From Pseudoalteromonas sp. '520P1 No. 423' (GTDB lineage Bacteria; Pseudomonadota; Gammaproteobacteria; Enterobacterales; Alteromonadaceae): a DNA stretch of 64,000 nt. Below, in pieces: positions 9,771 to 23,091 of this stretch. The stretch lies in assembly GCF_001269985.1 (NCBI RefSeq), contig NZ_BBZB01000001.1, positions 2,976,001 to 3,040,000 on the forward strand, read 5' to 3'. The first letter of the stretch is position 1, and every line of letters begins with the position of its first letter. The notes beneath the pieces are model-generated. The model saw only the letters and a list, made by a program, of their open reading frames with translations. It did no database searches and had not been told where the DNA came from. The position numbers were made by a program, and so were the translations under genes.

Positions 9771-10300
9771 TCGGCCGCAAGCGACCGAGTTTAAAAGAGT
9801 CCTAACCGATTTCCGGGAGCTTCTTTTTTATCCAATTCAACCAATTGGTTTGCACATATTTTCGAATTATATCTTCCGTTGCATTTCCAATTGTTTCAAC
9901 GAAATAACTCTGAGTCCAAAGTTTACCTCCCCAGAAATAACGTTTTTGATATCTGGGTATAATTTGAAAAACTCTCTGGCTGAAATACTTTTTATCTCCT
10001 GCATGATCTGACTTGGTGACAACTTTGGCTCACTTCTTACCACCATATGAATATGGTCTTCAGGTATTTCCAATTCGACCATATCTATATCGTAGTCATA
10101 GCCAATTTTTTTTAATGATAATTTTCATCGCTTCACGGTAAGGCTCAGAAAAAACTTTACGTCGATAATTAGGTATCCACACAAAGTGATACATTAATCT
10201 GAAAACATGATGAGAATTTCTTTAAATTTCCATGTAGTGGATACTAAAGACTGAGGCAAGCTCAGTCTACACTATCCAGCACAGGGGCAAGCCCCCGAGA
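9771..10300 (-). mobile_element. Degenerate IS200/IS605-family insertion sequence
   Basis: The element consists of a broken tnpA (9802-10233) flanked by subterminal hairpins. On one side TCGGCCGC-AA-GCGACCGA lies at 9771-9788. On the other GACTGAG/CTCAGTC lies at 10249-10267 and GGGGC-AA-GCCCC at 10284-10295. IS200/IS605 elements have hairpin ends instead of inverted repeats and insert without target duplication, which fits. Exact ends are uncertain by tens of bases. No tnpB is present. Confidence 0.75.
9802..10233 (-). pseudogene. IS200-type TnpA transposase, frameshifted
   Basis: About 144 codons encode a single-strand HUH transposase. The segment YHFVWIPNYRRKVF is followed by the HUH motif in EDHIHMVV, and the C-terminal IRKYVQTNW carries the presumed catalytic Tyr. 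Three lesions are visible: a TAA at codon 4 after the ATG at 10233, an extra A in the A8 run before IGYDYD, and a missing A near PDIK that must be repaired to read RYFWGGKLWTQSYFVE. It cannot make an active transposase. Confidence 0.85.
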
Positions 10301-10386
10301 TTTTCGCTACGCTCTGTTAAACCAAGTCTGCAACTATTTTAAATCAATTTGAAGATTCGGTATATATTGTATTGAAAAATCACAAA

Positions 10387-10607
10387 TATACCCAAACTGC
10401 CCACGATTCAGAAATGGTTAGTCTCTTTAAAAAAGTTGGAACGTAGAGAGTTAGGTTCCTGTGAAAGGCCTAAAAGGTTGGTTTAAAATCGATTTATGCA
10501 GCGTTATTAATTTTTGATAAGGGAACGACCATTCACTACAATCAATGCCTTGTCTAAATCGTTTTTAATTCCAACTGAAGCTCGCATTTTGAAGTAGCTT
10601 GGGTATA
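10387..10607. repeat. Inverted-repeat-bounded noncoding element
   Basis: TATACCCA at 10387 and TGGGTATA at 10600-10607 bound a 221-base stretch without an ORF. The right end, read on the minus strand, is TATACCCAAGCTACTTCAAA, which I remember as a widely dispersed end sequence in Alteromonadales genomes. It lies between the dead insertion sequence and the Bcr/CflA gene and may include that gene's upstream region. Confidence 0.5.
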
Positions 10608-10698
10608 AATACAATTAAAAACCAATTTTATCTACTATCTTTAAAATTCGAAGCGTATGATACGCAATCTCAACTTTCTCCCTCAGTAAGAAGCTCAA

Positions 10699-11895
10699 AT
10701 GAATGATGTTTTTAATAAGCGAATATTACTGCCTTTATTCGCAAGCATAGTTGCAATCACGCCATTGGCGATTGATATGTATTTACCTGCAATGCTGATC
10801 ATGAGCCAAGATTTAAATACACCTATCAGTAATATTCAAATGTCGTTAAGTGTTTATTTAGCCGGTTATGCCTTAGGTATGTTATTTTTTGGCCCACTAG
10901 CCGATCAATTTGGTAGGCGAAAACTTGCTGTGATTGGATTAAGCGGATTTTGCATTAGCTCTTTGGTATTAGCCTTAACGCGACAAATAGAAGTGTTTTT
11001 TATTTTTAGAGCTATACAGGCATTTACCGGCGCTGCGGCAACTGTTGTTGTACCTGGCGTTATTCGCTACATATATCAAAAAGATACCGCTAAAGGCATG
11101 TCTTATGTCTCAATGATCATGATGATTGCCCCATTAATAGCACCCACAATAGGCAGTATTTTAATAGGTTACTGGCATTGGTCGAGTATCTTTATTGTTT
11201 TAGCACTTTATAGCCTAATAATCTTATTACTAGCCACAAAATTTTTTATTGAAATTCCGATTTTTAAATCCGATAAAAAAGGTATTCGTCTTTTCCTTGA
11301 TAGCTACTCAGCTGTATTTAAAAATAAAAAAGCGCGTTTAGATATTACCACTTCAGTATTGGCTTCATTTGCTTTCTTTTGTTTTTTAACGTCAGCACCG
11401 TTTATATATTTAGATTATTTTCAAGTATCAGAAAGTCGCTTCGGTTTTTTATTTGCCTTTAATGTTCTTGCACTTATGCTCGGTAACTTCTTAAATACTC
11501 GGCTAGTGCCCAAAGTAGGTTCTCGTAAAATGTTACATGCAGGATTATTATTAGCTGTGATATCAGCAAGCCTATTATTTACAACCAGTATTTTAGATTC
11601 TGGCCTTTATTATACTATTACAGCACTTGCACCATTAATGATGAGCTTAGGCATTATGGCAAGTAATTCAGATGCACTAGTATTATTAAGGTTCGAAGAG
11701 AAATCAGGCACAGCAACGGCCGTGATTGGCACATTGCGATTTGGCATTGGTGCCTTAGCAGGACCTTTACTTGCGCTATTTTGGGTTAAAAACACTTTGC
11801 CCTTCACAACTTTAATGTTAACAGCTGTAATATTAATTGTATTATGCCAACTTAAAATAAGGCTCAATGAGCAGCGCGATTTATCAAAAGAATAA
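10699..11895 (+). CDS. Bcr/CflA-family multidrug efflux transporter (MFS)
   Basis: A 398-residue inner-membrane protein with about 12 hydrophobic segments. The N-terminus, ITPLAIDMYLPAMLIM, is the Bcr/CflA hallmark, and the MFS motif A follows as GPLADQFGRRK between segments 2 and 3. The family exports drugs such as bicyclomycin, chloramphenicol or sulfonamides by proton antiport; the substrate here cannot be read from sequence. An AAGAAG ribosome-binding site precedes ATG 10699. It is a single-gene unit, convergent with grpE across a shared terminator. Confidence 0.92.
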   Translation: MNDVFNKRILLPLFASIVAITPLAIDMYLPAMLIMSQDLNTPISNIQMSLSVYLAGYALGMLFFGPLADQFGRRKLAVIGLSGFCISSLVLALTRQIEVFFIFRAIQAFTGAAATVVVPGVIRYIYQKDTAKGMSYVSMIMMIAPLIAPTIGSILIGYWHWSSIFIVLALYSLIILLLATKFFIEIPIFKSDKKGIRLFLDSYSAVFKNKKARLDITTSVLASFAFFCFLTSAPFIYLDYFQVSESRFGFLFAFNVLALMLGNFLNTRLVPKVGSRKMLHAGLLLAVISASLLFTTSILDSGLYYTITALAPLMMSLGIMASNSDALVLLRFEEKSGTATAVIGTLRFGIGALAGPLLALFWVKNTLPFTTLMLTAVILIVLCQLKIRLNEQRDLSKE

Positions 11896-11907
11896 ATAGC
11901 TAAGCAT

Positions 11908-11945
11908 AAAAAAGAGTTTAACCTTATAAAGTTAAACCCTTTTTT
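11908..11945. terminator. Bidirectional terminator between the Bcr/CflA gene and grpE
   Basis: GAGTTTAAC pairs with GTTAAACCC (one mismatch), with A6 before and T6 after the stem, placed between two convergent genes. Confidence 0.8.
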
Positions 11946-11966
11946 AGTTTTTAAACAGCTAAAATA

Positions 11967-12578
11967 TTATTCAGCTGCTTTAGAAACCATAACCATAGCT
12001 GGACGTAATAAACGACCACTTAAAGTATAGCCTTTTTGCATTACTGCAATAACTGTATTTGGTGCGACATCAGCACTTGGTTGCATTGACATTGCTTGAT
12101 GGAATTCAGGGTTAAATGTTTCACCTTGTGGGTCTACTACTTCAACACCAAACTTTTTAACTGCATCAACAAAACTTTTAGAAGTCATATCAATGCCTTC
12201 GATTAATGGCTTTAATGCTTCGTTTTCTTTATCTGAAAATTCAATCGCGCGGTCTAAGTTATCAACTACTGGCAATAACTCATTTACGAATTTTTCAAGT
12301 GCAAATTTATGTGCTTTTTCAATATCTAATGCTGCACGGCGACGTGCATTATCAACATCTGCAGCTGCACGTATTACGCTATCTTTTTGATTAGCGATAG
12401 TTTCAGTTTGATTAGCAATCGTTTGTTTTGCTTCTTCTAACTCAGCATATAAAGCTGCAATCTCTGCTTCAGGGCTTTGCTCTAAAGAAGCTTCTTGCTC
12501 AGTAGTTTCAACTTGTTCTAATACTACTTCTTCAGTGTTTTCTACTTCAGGTGAAGTCTGGTTTGACTGCTCAGACAT
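11967..12578 (-). CDS. grpE: Nucleotide exchange factor GrpE
   Basis: GrpE releases ADP from DnaK in the Hsp70 cycle. The 203-residue protein has an acidic, low-complexity N-terminus (residues 1-45), a long coiled coil (about 45-110) and the beta-domain signature ending [25 protein letters not shown] ribosome-binding site precedes the ATG. A clear sigma-32 promoter lies just upstream at 12641-12668, so it is heat-inducible independently of the hrcA-like gene before it. dnaK and dnaJ are not in the window. Confidence 0.98.
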   Translation of the reverse strand: MSEQSNQTSPEVENTEEVVLEQVETTEQEASLEQSPEAEIAALYAELEEAKQTIANQTETIANQKDSVIRAAADVDNARRRAALDIEKAHKFALEKFVNELLPVVDNLDRAIEFSDKENEALKPLIEGIDMTSKSFVDAVKKFGVEVVDPQGETFNPEFHQAMSMQPSADVAPNTVIAVMQKGYTLSGRLLRPAMVMVSKAAE

Positions 12579-12640
12579 TAATGTTCTCCGATTGTAATTC
12601 TATTGTGCATAATTTGCATTTGGCAAAATTTATAATACTA

Positions 12641-12668
12641 AGATGGGGATTGAAAATATAGTTTCAAG
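12641..12668 (-). promoter_or_regulatory. Sigma-32 heat-shock promoter of grpE
   Basis: On the minus strand CTTGAA (12663-12668) and CCCCATCT (12641-12648) are separated by 14 bases, matching the RpoH consensus. The -10 element ends 62 bases upstream of the grpE ATG. Confidence 0.85.
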
Positions 12669-12686
12669 TATAATTTAAAAATTATT

Positions 12687-13637
12687 TTAAGCGTTAACAG
12701 CTATCTCATCAAATATGGCAAATTCATTTATAATTGCTTCAATTTCAGCAGAGCTTTCACACATAATTGTAAAGCGACTTTGATAATATTGCTGTGAAAA
12801 ATAGGGAATACTGATTAAAAATAACCCATCAAAACCCGAATAAGGCAAGTCATCCCCACAAATAATTGATATACCTTGTTTTAACGCTAATTTATCTTCG
12901 ACATAATTTAATAATGGAGAGCCAATTAAAGGCTGCTCAGATTGCTTTATATGATTGAATAAATAACTATCCCCTACAACAATGCAATCTTCATCCGCTA
13001 ATTTCTCGGCTAATGCACGGGTCCACTGAGCCAAAGAACCATGACAAAACATAGGCGCTGTATTTGCCATTGCTTGCATTCTTTTTAATCCTTCGGCGAG
13101 TGTTTGTTGCCCAAATACCATGTTTAACCATGAATTAAATTGAATTCTAATCTCTTCATTGGCTTCAAGTGGTTTTGTTATTTTTATATTTTGGCTTTGA
13201 CCTTGTCTATCTATTAATAAAATCAGCCAGTGGGTTTTATCAAAGTCTAATACTTCAACACGAAATACTGTTTGTGAAATTTTTTGCGGTAAACCTGCAA
13301 AAACACACACTTGATATTTTTGGCTGATCAAATGAGAAAACTCGATTAAAGTTTCTTGATTTGGCTGCCAAAAAGTCGCAATTTCAGATAACGAAAAAAA
13401 TTCATCAAACCAATATTGATACCCTTTTTTAGTTGGTATACGACCAGCTGAGGTATGAGGTGAATAAATATAACCAAGCTTCTCCAAGCGCACCATAGCG
13501 TTTCTGACTGTAGCAGAACACATTGACATGCCTTTTTGCTTGACTATTCTTGATGAGGCAATCGCTGTTCCTTCACCATCACAGTAAAGACTCATTATTG
13601 CTGTAAATATTTGTTGATCGCGGGCGCTTAACTTCAT
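12687..13637 (-). CDS. hrcA: HrcA-like heat-shock transcription repressor
   Basis: The 316-residue protein resembles HrcA. An N-terminal winged helix has LSARDQQIFTAIMSLY, then SATVRNAMVRLEKLGYIYSP and HTSAGRIPTKKGYQYW, a strong family signature (about residues 4-80). The central and C-terminal effector part is divergent. HrcA represses chaperone genes at CIRCE operators; I find no CIRCE in this window, so its targets are unknown. ATG 13637 is chosen over a TTG at 13643 because it fits the family start. A sigma-32 promoter almost touches this start. It lies between nadK (divergent) and grpE. Confidence 0.8.
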   Translation of the reverse strand: MKLSARDQQIFTAIMSLYCDGEGTAIASSRIVKQKGMSMCSATVRNAMVRLEKLGYIYSPHTSAGRIPTKKGYQYWFDEFFSLSEIATFWQPNQETLIEFSHLISQKYQVCVFAGLPQKISQTVFRVEVLDFDKTHWLILLIDRQGQSQNIKITKPLEANEEIRIQFNSWLNMVFGQQTLAEGLKRMQAMANTAPMFCHGSLAQWTRALAEKLADEDCIVVGDSYLFNHIKQSEQPLIGSPLLNYVEDKLALKQGISIICGDDLPYSGFDGLFLISIPYFSQQYYQSRFTIMCESSAEIEAIINEFAIFDEIAVNA

Positions 13638-13645
13638 ACTCAAAG

Positions 13646-13673
13646 ATATGGGGCAAGAACATTTGATTTCAAG
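13646..13673 (-). promoter_or_regulatory. Sigma-32 promoter of the hrcA-like gene
   Basis: CTTGAA (13668-13673) and CCCCATAT (13646-13653) are separated by 14 bases on the minus strand. The -10 box ends only 8 bases before the ATG at 13637, so a normal start site would give a transcript with a leader of just a few bases. Confidence 0.75.
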
Positions 13674-13743
13674 AGGTGTTTTTAACTTAACGTTTCTATA
13701 TACTTAAAACTCAGTTATATACCCAATAATTTGTAGATGAATT

Positions 13744-14625
13744 ATGAAACAAAAATTTAAAAAAATAGGCTTAATTGGTAAACCTAACCATGATGGCGCT
13801 AATTCTACTTTACAAAGCCTACATTCTTTCCTTTTAGCCTTAGGCTGTGAAGTACTGATAGAAAAAAGAGCAGGTCAACAAATGCCAATCGAAGATAAAA
13901 AATTGGTTGATGTTGTAGAGATTGGTAAATTATGTGATCTGGCGATAGTCGTGGGTGGTGATGGTAATATGCTGGGTGCAGCAAGAGTACTTTCTCGCTT
14001 TGATATTGCCGTGATTGGTGTAAATAGAGGTAACTTAGGATTTTTAACCGACTTAAACCCCGAATCTTTTCAAGGTGCATTAGAGCAAGTTATCAGCGGC
14101 GAATATCGTGAAGAAAATCGTTTTTTATTAGAAGTCGAAGTTTACCGACATGAAAAATTAAAAAGCTCAAATTCAGCAGTGAATGAAGCCGTGTTACATG
14201 CTGATAAAGTTGCACATATGATAGAGTTTGAAGCCTTTATTAATAACGACTTTGTATTTTCACAACGCTCTGATGGCCTAATTATATCGACTCCTACAGG
14301 CTCTACAGCCTATTCTCTTTCTGGAGGAGGCCCAATTTTAACGCCTGACATAAATGCGATGGCTTTAGTGCCCATGTTCCCACATACACTATCAAGCAGG
14401 CCTTTGGTAGTAGATGCACAAAGTGAAATACGTTTAAAATTAAGTTTAAACAATGATGATAATTTACAAGTCAGTTGTGACAGTCATATCGTACTTGCTG
14501 TTATGCCAGGTGATGAGATTGTCATCAAAAAAGGAGACTCTCCACTGAGATTAGTACACCCAAAAGATTACTCTTATTATAATGTACTAAGAAAAAAACT
14601 AAATTGGGGTAACCCTTTATACTAA
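13744..14625 (+). CDS. nadK: NAD kinase
   Basis: NadK phosphorylates NAD to NADP in the cytoplasm. The 293-residue protein (E. coli 292) has the GGDGNML motif at residues 71-77 and the NAD-binding [22 protein letters not shown] region. It is divergent from the hrcA-like gene. In E. coli the neighbours are grpE and recN; here recN has moved about 23 kb away. A separate hypothetical gene follows. Confidence 0.98.
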   Translation: MKQKFKKIGLIGKPNHDGANSTLQSLHSFLLALGCEVLIEKRAGQQMPIEDKKLVDVVEIGKLCDLAIVVGGDGNMLGAARVLSRFDIAVIGVNRGNLGFLTDLNPESFQGALEQVISGEYREENRFLLEVEVYRHEKLKSSNSAVNEAVLHADKVAHMIEFEAFINNDFVFSQRSDGLIISTPTGSTAYSLSGGGPILTPDINAMALVPMFPHTLSSRPLVVDAQSEIRLKLSLNNDDNLQVSCDSHIVLAVMPGDEIVIKKGDSPLRLVHPKDYSYYNVLRKKLNWGNPLY

Positions 14626-14682
14626 CGTATTTAATTTATAGGGAAGGATATTTCCCTCTTATTACTTTTATTCGGAATTTTT

Positions 14683-15237
14683 ATGACTTATATCGTCTTT
14701 TTCACCATTGTTTTACTTATCGTACTGCTTGGTGTTTTTCTATCAATTGAAAGCTCTAAAAAGAAAGCTGAACAATTAAAAAAACAAGTTTTTACTGACA
14801 GACAAAATCAAGCTAATGCCCATTTTAAAGAACAAATTGCACAATATGTTGAAGCTAAAATTTTAAGACCTAAACATAGCCAAAACTTAAACGCTGTAGC
14901 GACTAACTTTTTTGTTGTACAAGCGCATAATGAAGACAATTTAACTATATTAGAAGCCACTTTAGAGAATCTAACGTCTAGCTTAAACACTGAACTTGCA
15001 AAAACAAATATAACTGGCAATAAGGAGATAATTGCTAATAACATTCTGACTTTTATCAATGAACTACCAAGAAGCGCAAGAGATTATAATAAGACTTTTT
15101 ATGCTCAAATTTTGCCGGCTTTAATTGTTTCGCTGCAAACTCCTGATTTATCATTTGAAGAAACAACTGAAGATGATGAACAACTAGCAGAAACAGCAGA
15201 AACAGCAGAAACAGCAGAAACAGCAGATAAAGAATAA
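14683..15237 (+). CDS. Membrane-anchored protein of unknown function with ETA repeats
   Basis: I do not recognise a family for this 184-residue protein. Residues 2-24 form one strongly hydrophobic membrane segment, followed by a lysine-rich, probably helical region (SSKKKAEQLKKQ), so the bulk is likely cytoplasmic. The C-terminus is acidic and ends in four ETA repeats encoded by a 9-base tandem repeat. It follows nadK by 57 bases in the same direction with only a weak GGA ribosome-binding site, and is closed by a strong terminator; cotranscription with nadK is plausible. Confidence 0.75.
   Translation: MTYIVFFTIVLLIVLLGVFLSIESSKKKAEQLKKQVFTDRQNQANAHFKEQIAQYVEAKILRPKHSQNLNAVATNFFVVQAHNEDNLTILEATLENLTSSLNTELAKTNITGNKEIIANNILTFINELPRSARDYNKTFYAQILPALIVSLQTPDLSFEETTEDDEQLAETAETAETAETADKE
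15188..15226 (+). repeat. 9-base tandem repeat in a coding region
   Basis: Four copies of GCAGAAACA, plus a partial fifth, encode the ETA repeats at the C-terminus of the unknown membrane protein. Copy number could change by slippage without shifting the frame. Confidence 0.85.
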
Positions 15238-15268
15238 ATTTTTGCTTATAGTTCTAAAGTAAGAAAAC

Positions 15269-15302
15269 AAAAAAGGTTTGATATATTTATCAAACCTTTT
15301 TT
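15269..15302. terminator. Bidirectional intrinsic terminator
   Basis: A 15-base perfect stem AAAAAAGGTTTGATA/TATCAAACCTTTTTT with a four-base loop, between the convergent unknown gene and gltD. Confidence 0.92.
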
Positions 15303-15326
15303 ATTGGATAACAACTTTATTAGATT

Positions 15327-21210
<5,884 letters not shown>

Positions 21211-21430
21211 GTATGTCCCCCTCCCCTTGCTATTACTAGAGTTTGAAAATGCGACGTGCTCACTTTTAAATAAAAGGAACTCTAGCAGACAGTAAAATTA
21301 ACCATAAAATCATACATAGTCAAACATTTTGTGCATATATATTCATGACCATGAATATTTTTCACAACGGCCAATCGAACAATAAATTTAACAAACTCAT
21401 TAAATACAGTGAAAATACCACCATAATTTT

Positions 21431-21448
21431 TATGACACTGGTGTCATA
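21431..21448. promoter_or_regulatory. Operator-like palindrome upstream of gltB
   Basis: TATGACAC-TG-GTGTCATA is a perfect inverted repeat with a two-base centre, about 220 bases upstream of the gltB start. No known regulator is assigned. Confidence 0.55.
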
Positions 21449-21457
21449 TTGTTACTT

Positions 21458-21480
21458 TTGCAAATGAGATTAATTTGCAA
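21458..21480. promoter_or_regulatory. Second inverted repeat upstream of gltB
   Basis: TTGCAAAT and ATTTGCAA, separated by seven bases, form a perfect 8-base inverted repeat ten bases from the first palindrome. Confidence 0.5.
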
Positions 21481-21483
21481 TAT

Positions 21484-21499
21484 ACGTTTACGTAAACGT
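21484..21499. promoter_or_regulatory. 16-base perfect palindrome upstream of gltB, possibly LiuR-type
   Basis: ACGTTTACGTAAACGT is an uninterrupted 16-base palindrome. As I recall, LiuR, the MerR-family regulator of branched-chain amino acid breakdown, binds sites of the form TTTACGTAAACG. The match to LiuR is an inference and LiuR is not in this window. Confidence 0.5.
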
Positions 21500-21533
21500 A
21501 AGTTGGGTAGATTATGAATAGTTATGCATGGTA

Positions 21534-21644
21534 ATACCAATTACCCTAATGGGATTATTTAAGCTATAAACAACATTAAAATCATTTTGAAATGCACAGA
21601 ATAATCATTAATACTAAAACGCATAATTGGAATGAGATTGATTA
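21534..21644. repeat. Probable dispersed intergenic repeat with degenerate ends
   Basis: The stretch begins with AATACCAATTACC and ends with ATAATTGGAAT, related inverted ends. The ends match only over about seven bases (CCAATTA/TAATTGG). It resembles other ATACCAATT elements of Alteromonadales but is more degenerate than the one at 433-564. Confidence 0.4.
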
Positions 21645-21705
21645 AAGATTGCTTTATAGGTGCTAGTTTTTGTGTGGAGTTTGAAGAAATAAAATAGAGG
21701 CATAA

Positions 21706-21729
21706 AAAAAGCGAGCCAAGCTCGCTTTT
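21706..21729 (-). terminator. Intrinsic terminator of grxD
   Basis: AAAAGCGAGC and GCTCGCTTTT pair around a three-base loop, with a T run on the minus strand, 19 bases past the grxD stop. Confidence 0.9.
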
Positions 21730-21747
21730 CCATATGAATAAAGTTAA

Positions 21748-22092
21748 TTATTCTGCAGAATCATCTTCTGTTTTATATTTCGCAGCAGTTTCTGTAATTA
21801 AAGGCTGTAATTCACCTTTTTGGAACATTTCAATTATAATGTCACACCCACCAACTAATTCACCATCAACCCATAACTGCGGGAATGTAGGCCAATCTGC
21901 ATATGCTGGTAATTCAGCACGAATATCAGGATTTAGCAAGATATCAACATAAGCAAACTGTGCGCCACAAGACATTAAAGCTTGTGATGCTTGAGATGAA
22001 AAGCCACAGTTTGGTAATTTTGGTGAGCCTTTCATGTAAAGAATAATTGGATTTTCAGAAATCTGTTGTTTAATTTTATCTATGGTTTCCAT
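21748..22092 (-). CDS. grxD: Monothiol glutaredoxin (Grx4 type)
   Basis: A 114-residue monothiol glutaredoxin with the CGFS active site at residues 29-32, preceded by the glutathione-binding lysine in MKGSPKLPN; the WPTFPQLWVDGELVGG segment completes the fold. These proteins bind a 2Fe-2S cluster with glutathione and BolA partners and act in iron-sulfur delivery and iron sensing. Length equals E. coli GrxD (115). It is divergent from sodB, an iron enzyme, and they share a 189-base intergenic region. Confidence 0.97.
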   Translation of the reverse strand: METIDKIKQQISENPIILYMKGSPKLPNCGFSSQASQALMSCGAQFAYVDILLNPDIRAELPAYADWPTFPQLWVDGELVGGCDIIIEMFQKGELQPLITETAAKYKTEDDSAE

Positions 22093-22212
22093 CTACAACC
22101 TCAAAACGCTTAAAATTGACTACAATAAAATGTATTTAAAATAGTACTTTATTTGCACTATTAATAAAAAAGTAACTTAATCATGAGTATATTAACATTG
22201 CTGTTTATTAAA

Positions 22213-22233
22213 ACTTGAGTAAAATACTCAGGT
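22213..22233. promoter_or_regulatory. Palindrome in the grxD-sodB intergenic region
   Basis: ACTTGAGTA and TACTCAGGT form a 9-base inverted repeat with one mismatch and a three-base centre, about 50 bases before the sodB start. It loosely resembles an IscR type 1 site, but key inner bases are swapped. It could act on either divergent gene. Confidence 0.4.
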
Positions 22234-22281
22234 ATTGTAACACAAAGCAATTGTACTTAACAAAATACCATGGAGAATAAA

Positions 22282-22863
22282 ATGGCATTTGAACTACCGT
22301 CACTACCATATGCAATCGATGCACTTGCACCGCATATTTCACAAGAAACTTTAGAATTCCATCACGGAAAACACCATAATACTTATGTTGTTAAGCTTAA
22401 CGGATTAATCGAAGGTACAGATTTCGCTAATAAATCATTAGAAGAAATCGTGTGTTCTTCAGAAGGCGGCGTATTTAACAACGCAGCACAAATCTGGAAC
22501 CATACCTTCTACTGGAACTCACTTGCTCCAAATGCAGGTGGCGCACCAACTGGTGCAATCGCTGATGCAATTAATGCTAAATGGGGTTCTTTTGAAGAAT
22601 TCAAAGCTGCATTAAATGATAAAGCTGTAAATAACTTTGGTTCAAGCTGGACTTGGTTAGTTAAACTTGCTGACGGTTCTCTTGATATCGTAAATACTTC
22701 AAATGCTGCAACACCATTAACTGAAGATGGCGTAACACCTATCCTTACTGTAGATTTATGGGAACATGCTTATTACATCGATTACCGTAATGTGCGCCCT
22801 AACTACTTAAATGGCTTTTGGGCATTAGTTAATTGGGAATTCGCAAATAAAAACTTTGCTTAA
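22282..22863 (+). CDS. sodB: Superoxide dismutase (Fe)
   Basis: SodB converts superoxide to oxygen and hydrogen peroxide in the cytoplasm. The 193-residue protein (E. coli 193) begins [20 protein letters not shown]. Metal-ligand regions are visible: [27 protein letters not shown], and [16 protein letters not shown] carrying the last Asp and His. The [13 protein letters not shown] and GSSWTWLV segments favour iron over manganese, from family knowledge. ATG 22282 with GGAG upstream is chosen over a start four codons earlier. Confidence 0.97.
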   Translation: MAFELPSLPYAIDALAPHISQETLEFHHGKHHNTYVVKLNGLIEGTDFANKSLEEIVCSSEGGVFNNAAQIWNHTFYWNSLAPNAGGAPTGAIADAINAKWGSFEEFKAALNDKAVNNFGSSWTWLVKLADGSLDIVNTSNAATPLTEDGVTPILTVDLWEHAYYIDYRNVRPNYLNGFWALVNWEFANKNFA

Positions 22864-22883
22864 TTTCAATTTTTATAGATTTA

Positions 22884-22908
22884 AAGGCACTCTTTGAGTG
22901 TCTTTTTT
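22884..22908 (+). terminator. Intrinsic terminator after sodB
   Basis: AGGCACTC pairs with GAGTGTCT (one G-T) around a TTT loop, followed by seven T residues. Confidence 0.85.
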
Positions 22909-23091
22909 TATGCTTGCTAAGAAATCATTCAATTAATGAAGTTTCACCCTTTATTGCAAAAACATCAATAATTACAATTCTATAGTAAAATTTTTCTTTA
23001 AAAATCTTCACTTTATTTCATAACACCGACTACGCTTAAAGTAGAGCTATTCATTTTAAAAGTGTTTTTGTAATAATGATTGGAGGTCCAT

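Noticed and set aside
12579..13743. CIRCE operator (TTAGCACTC-N9-GAGTGCTAA) near grpE or the hrcA-like gene
   Set aside because: Searched for by eye around both promoters and not found.
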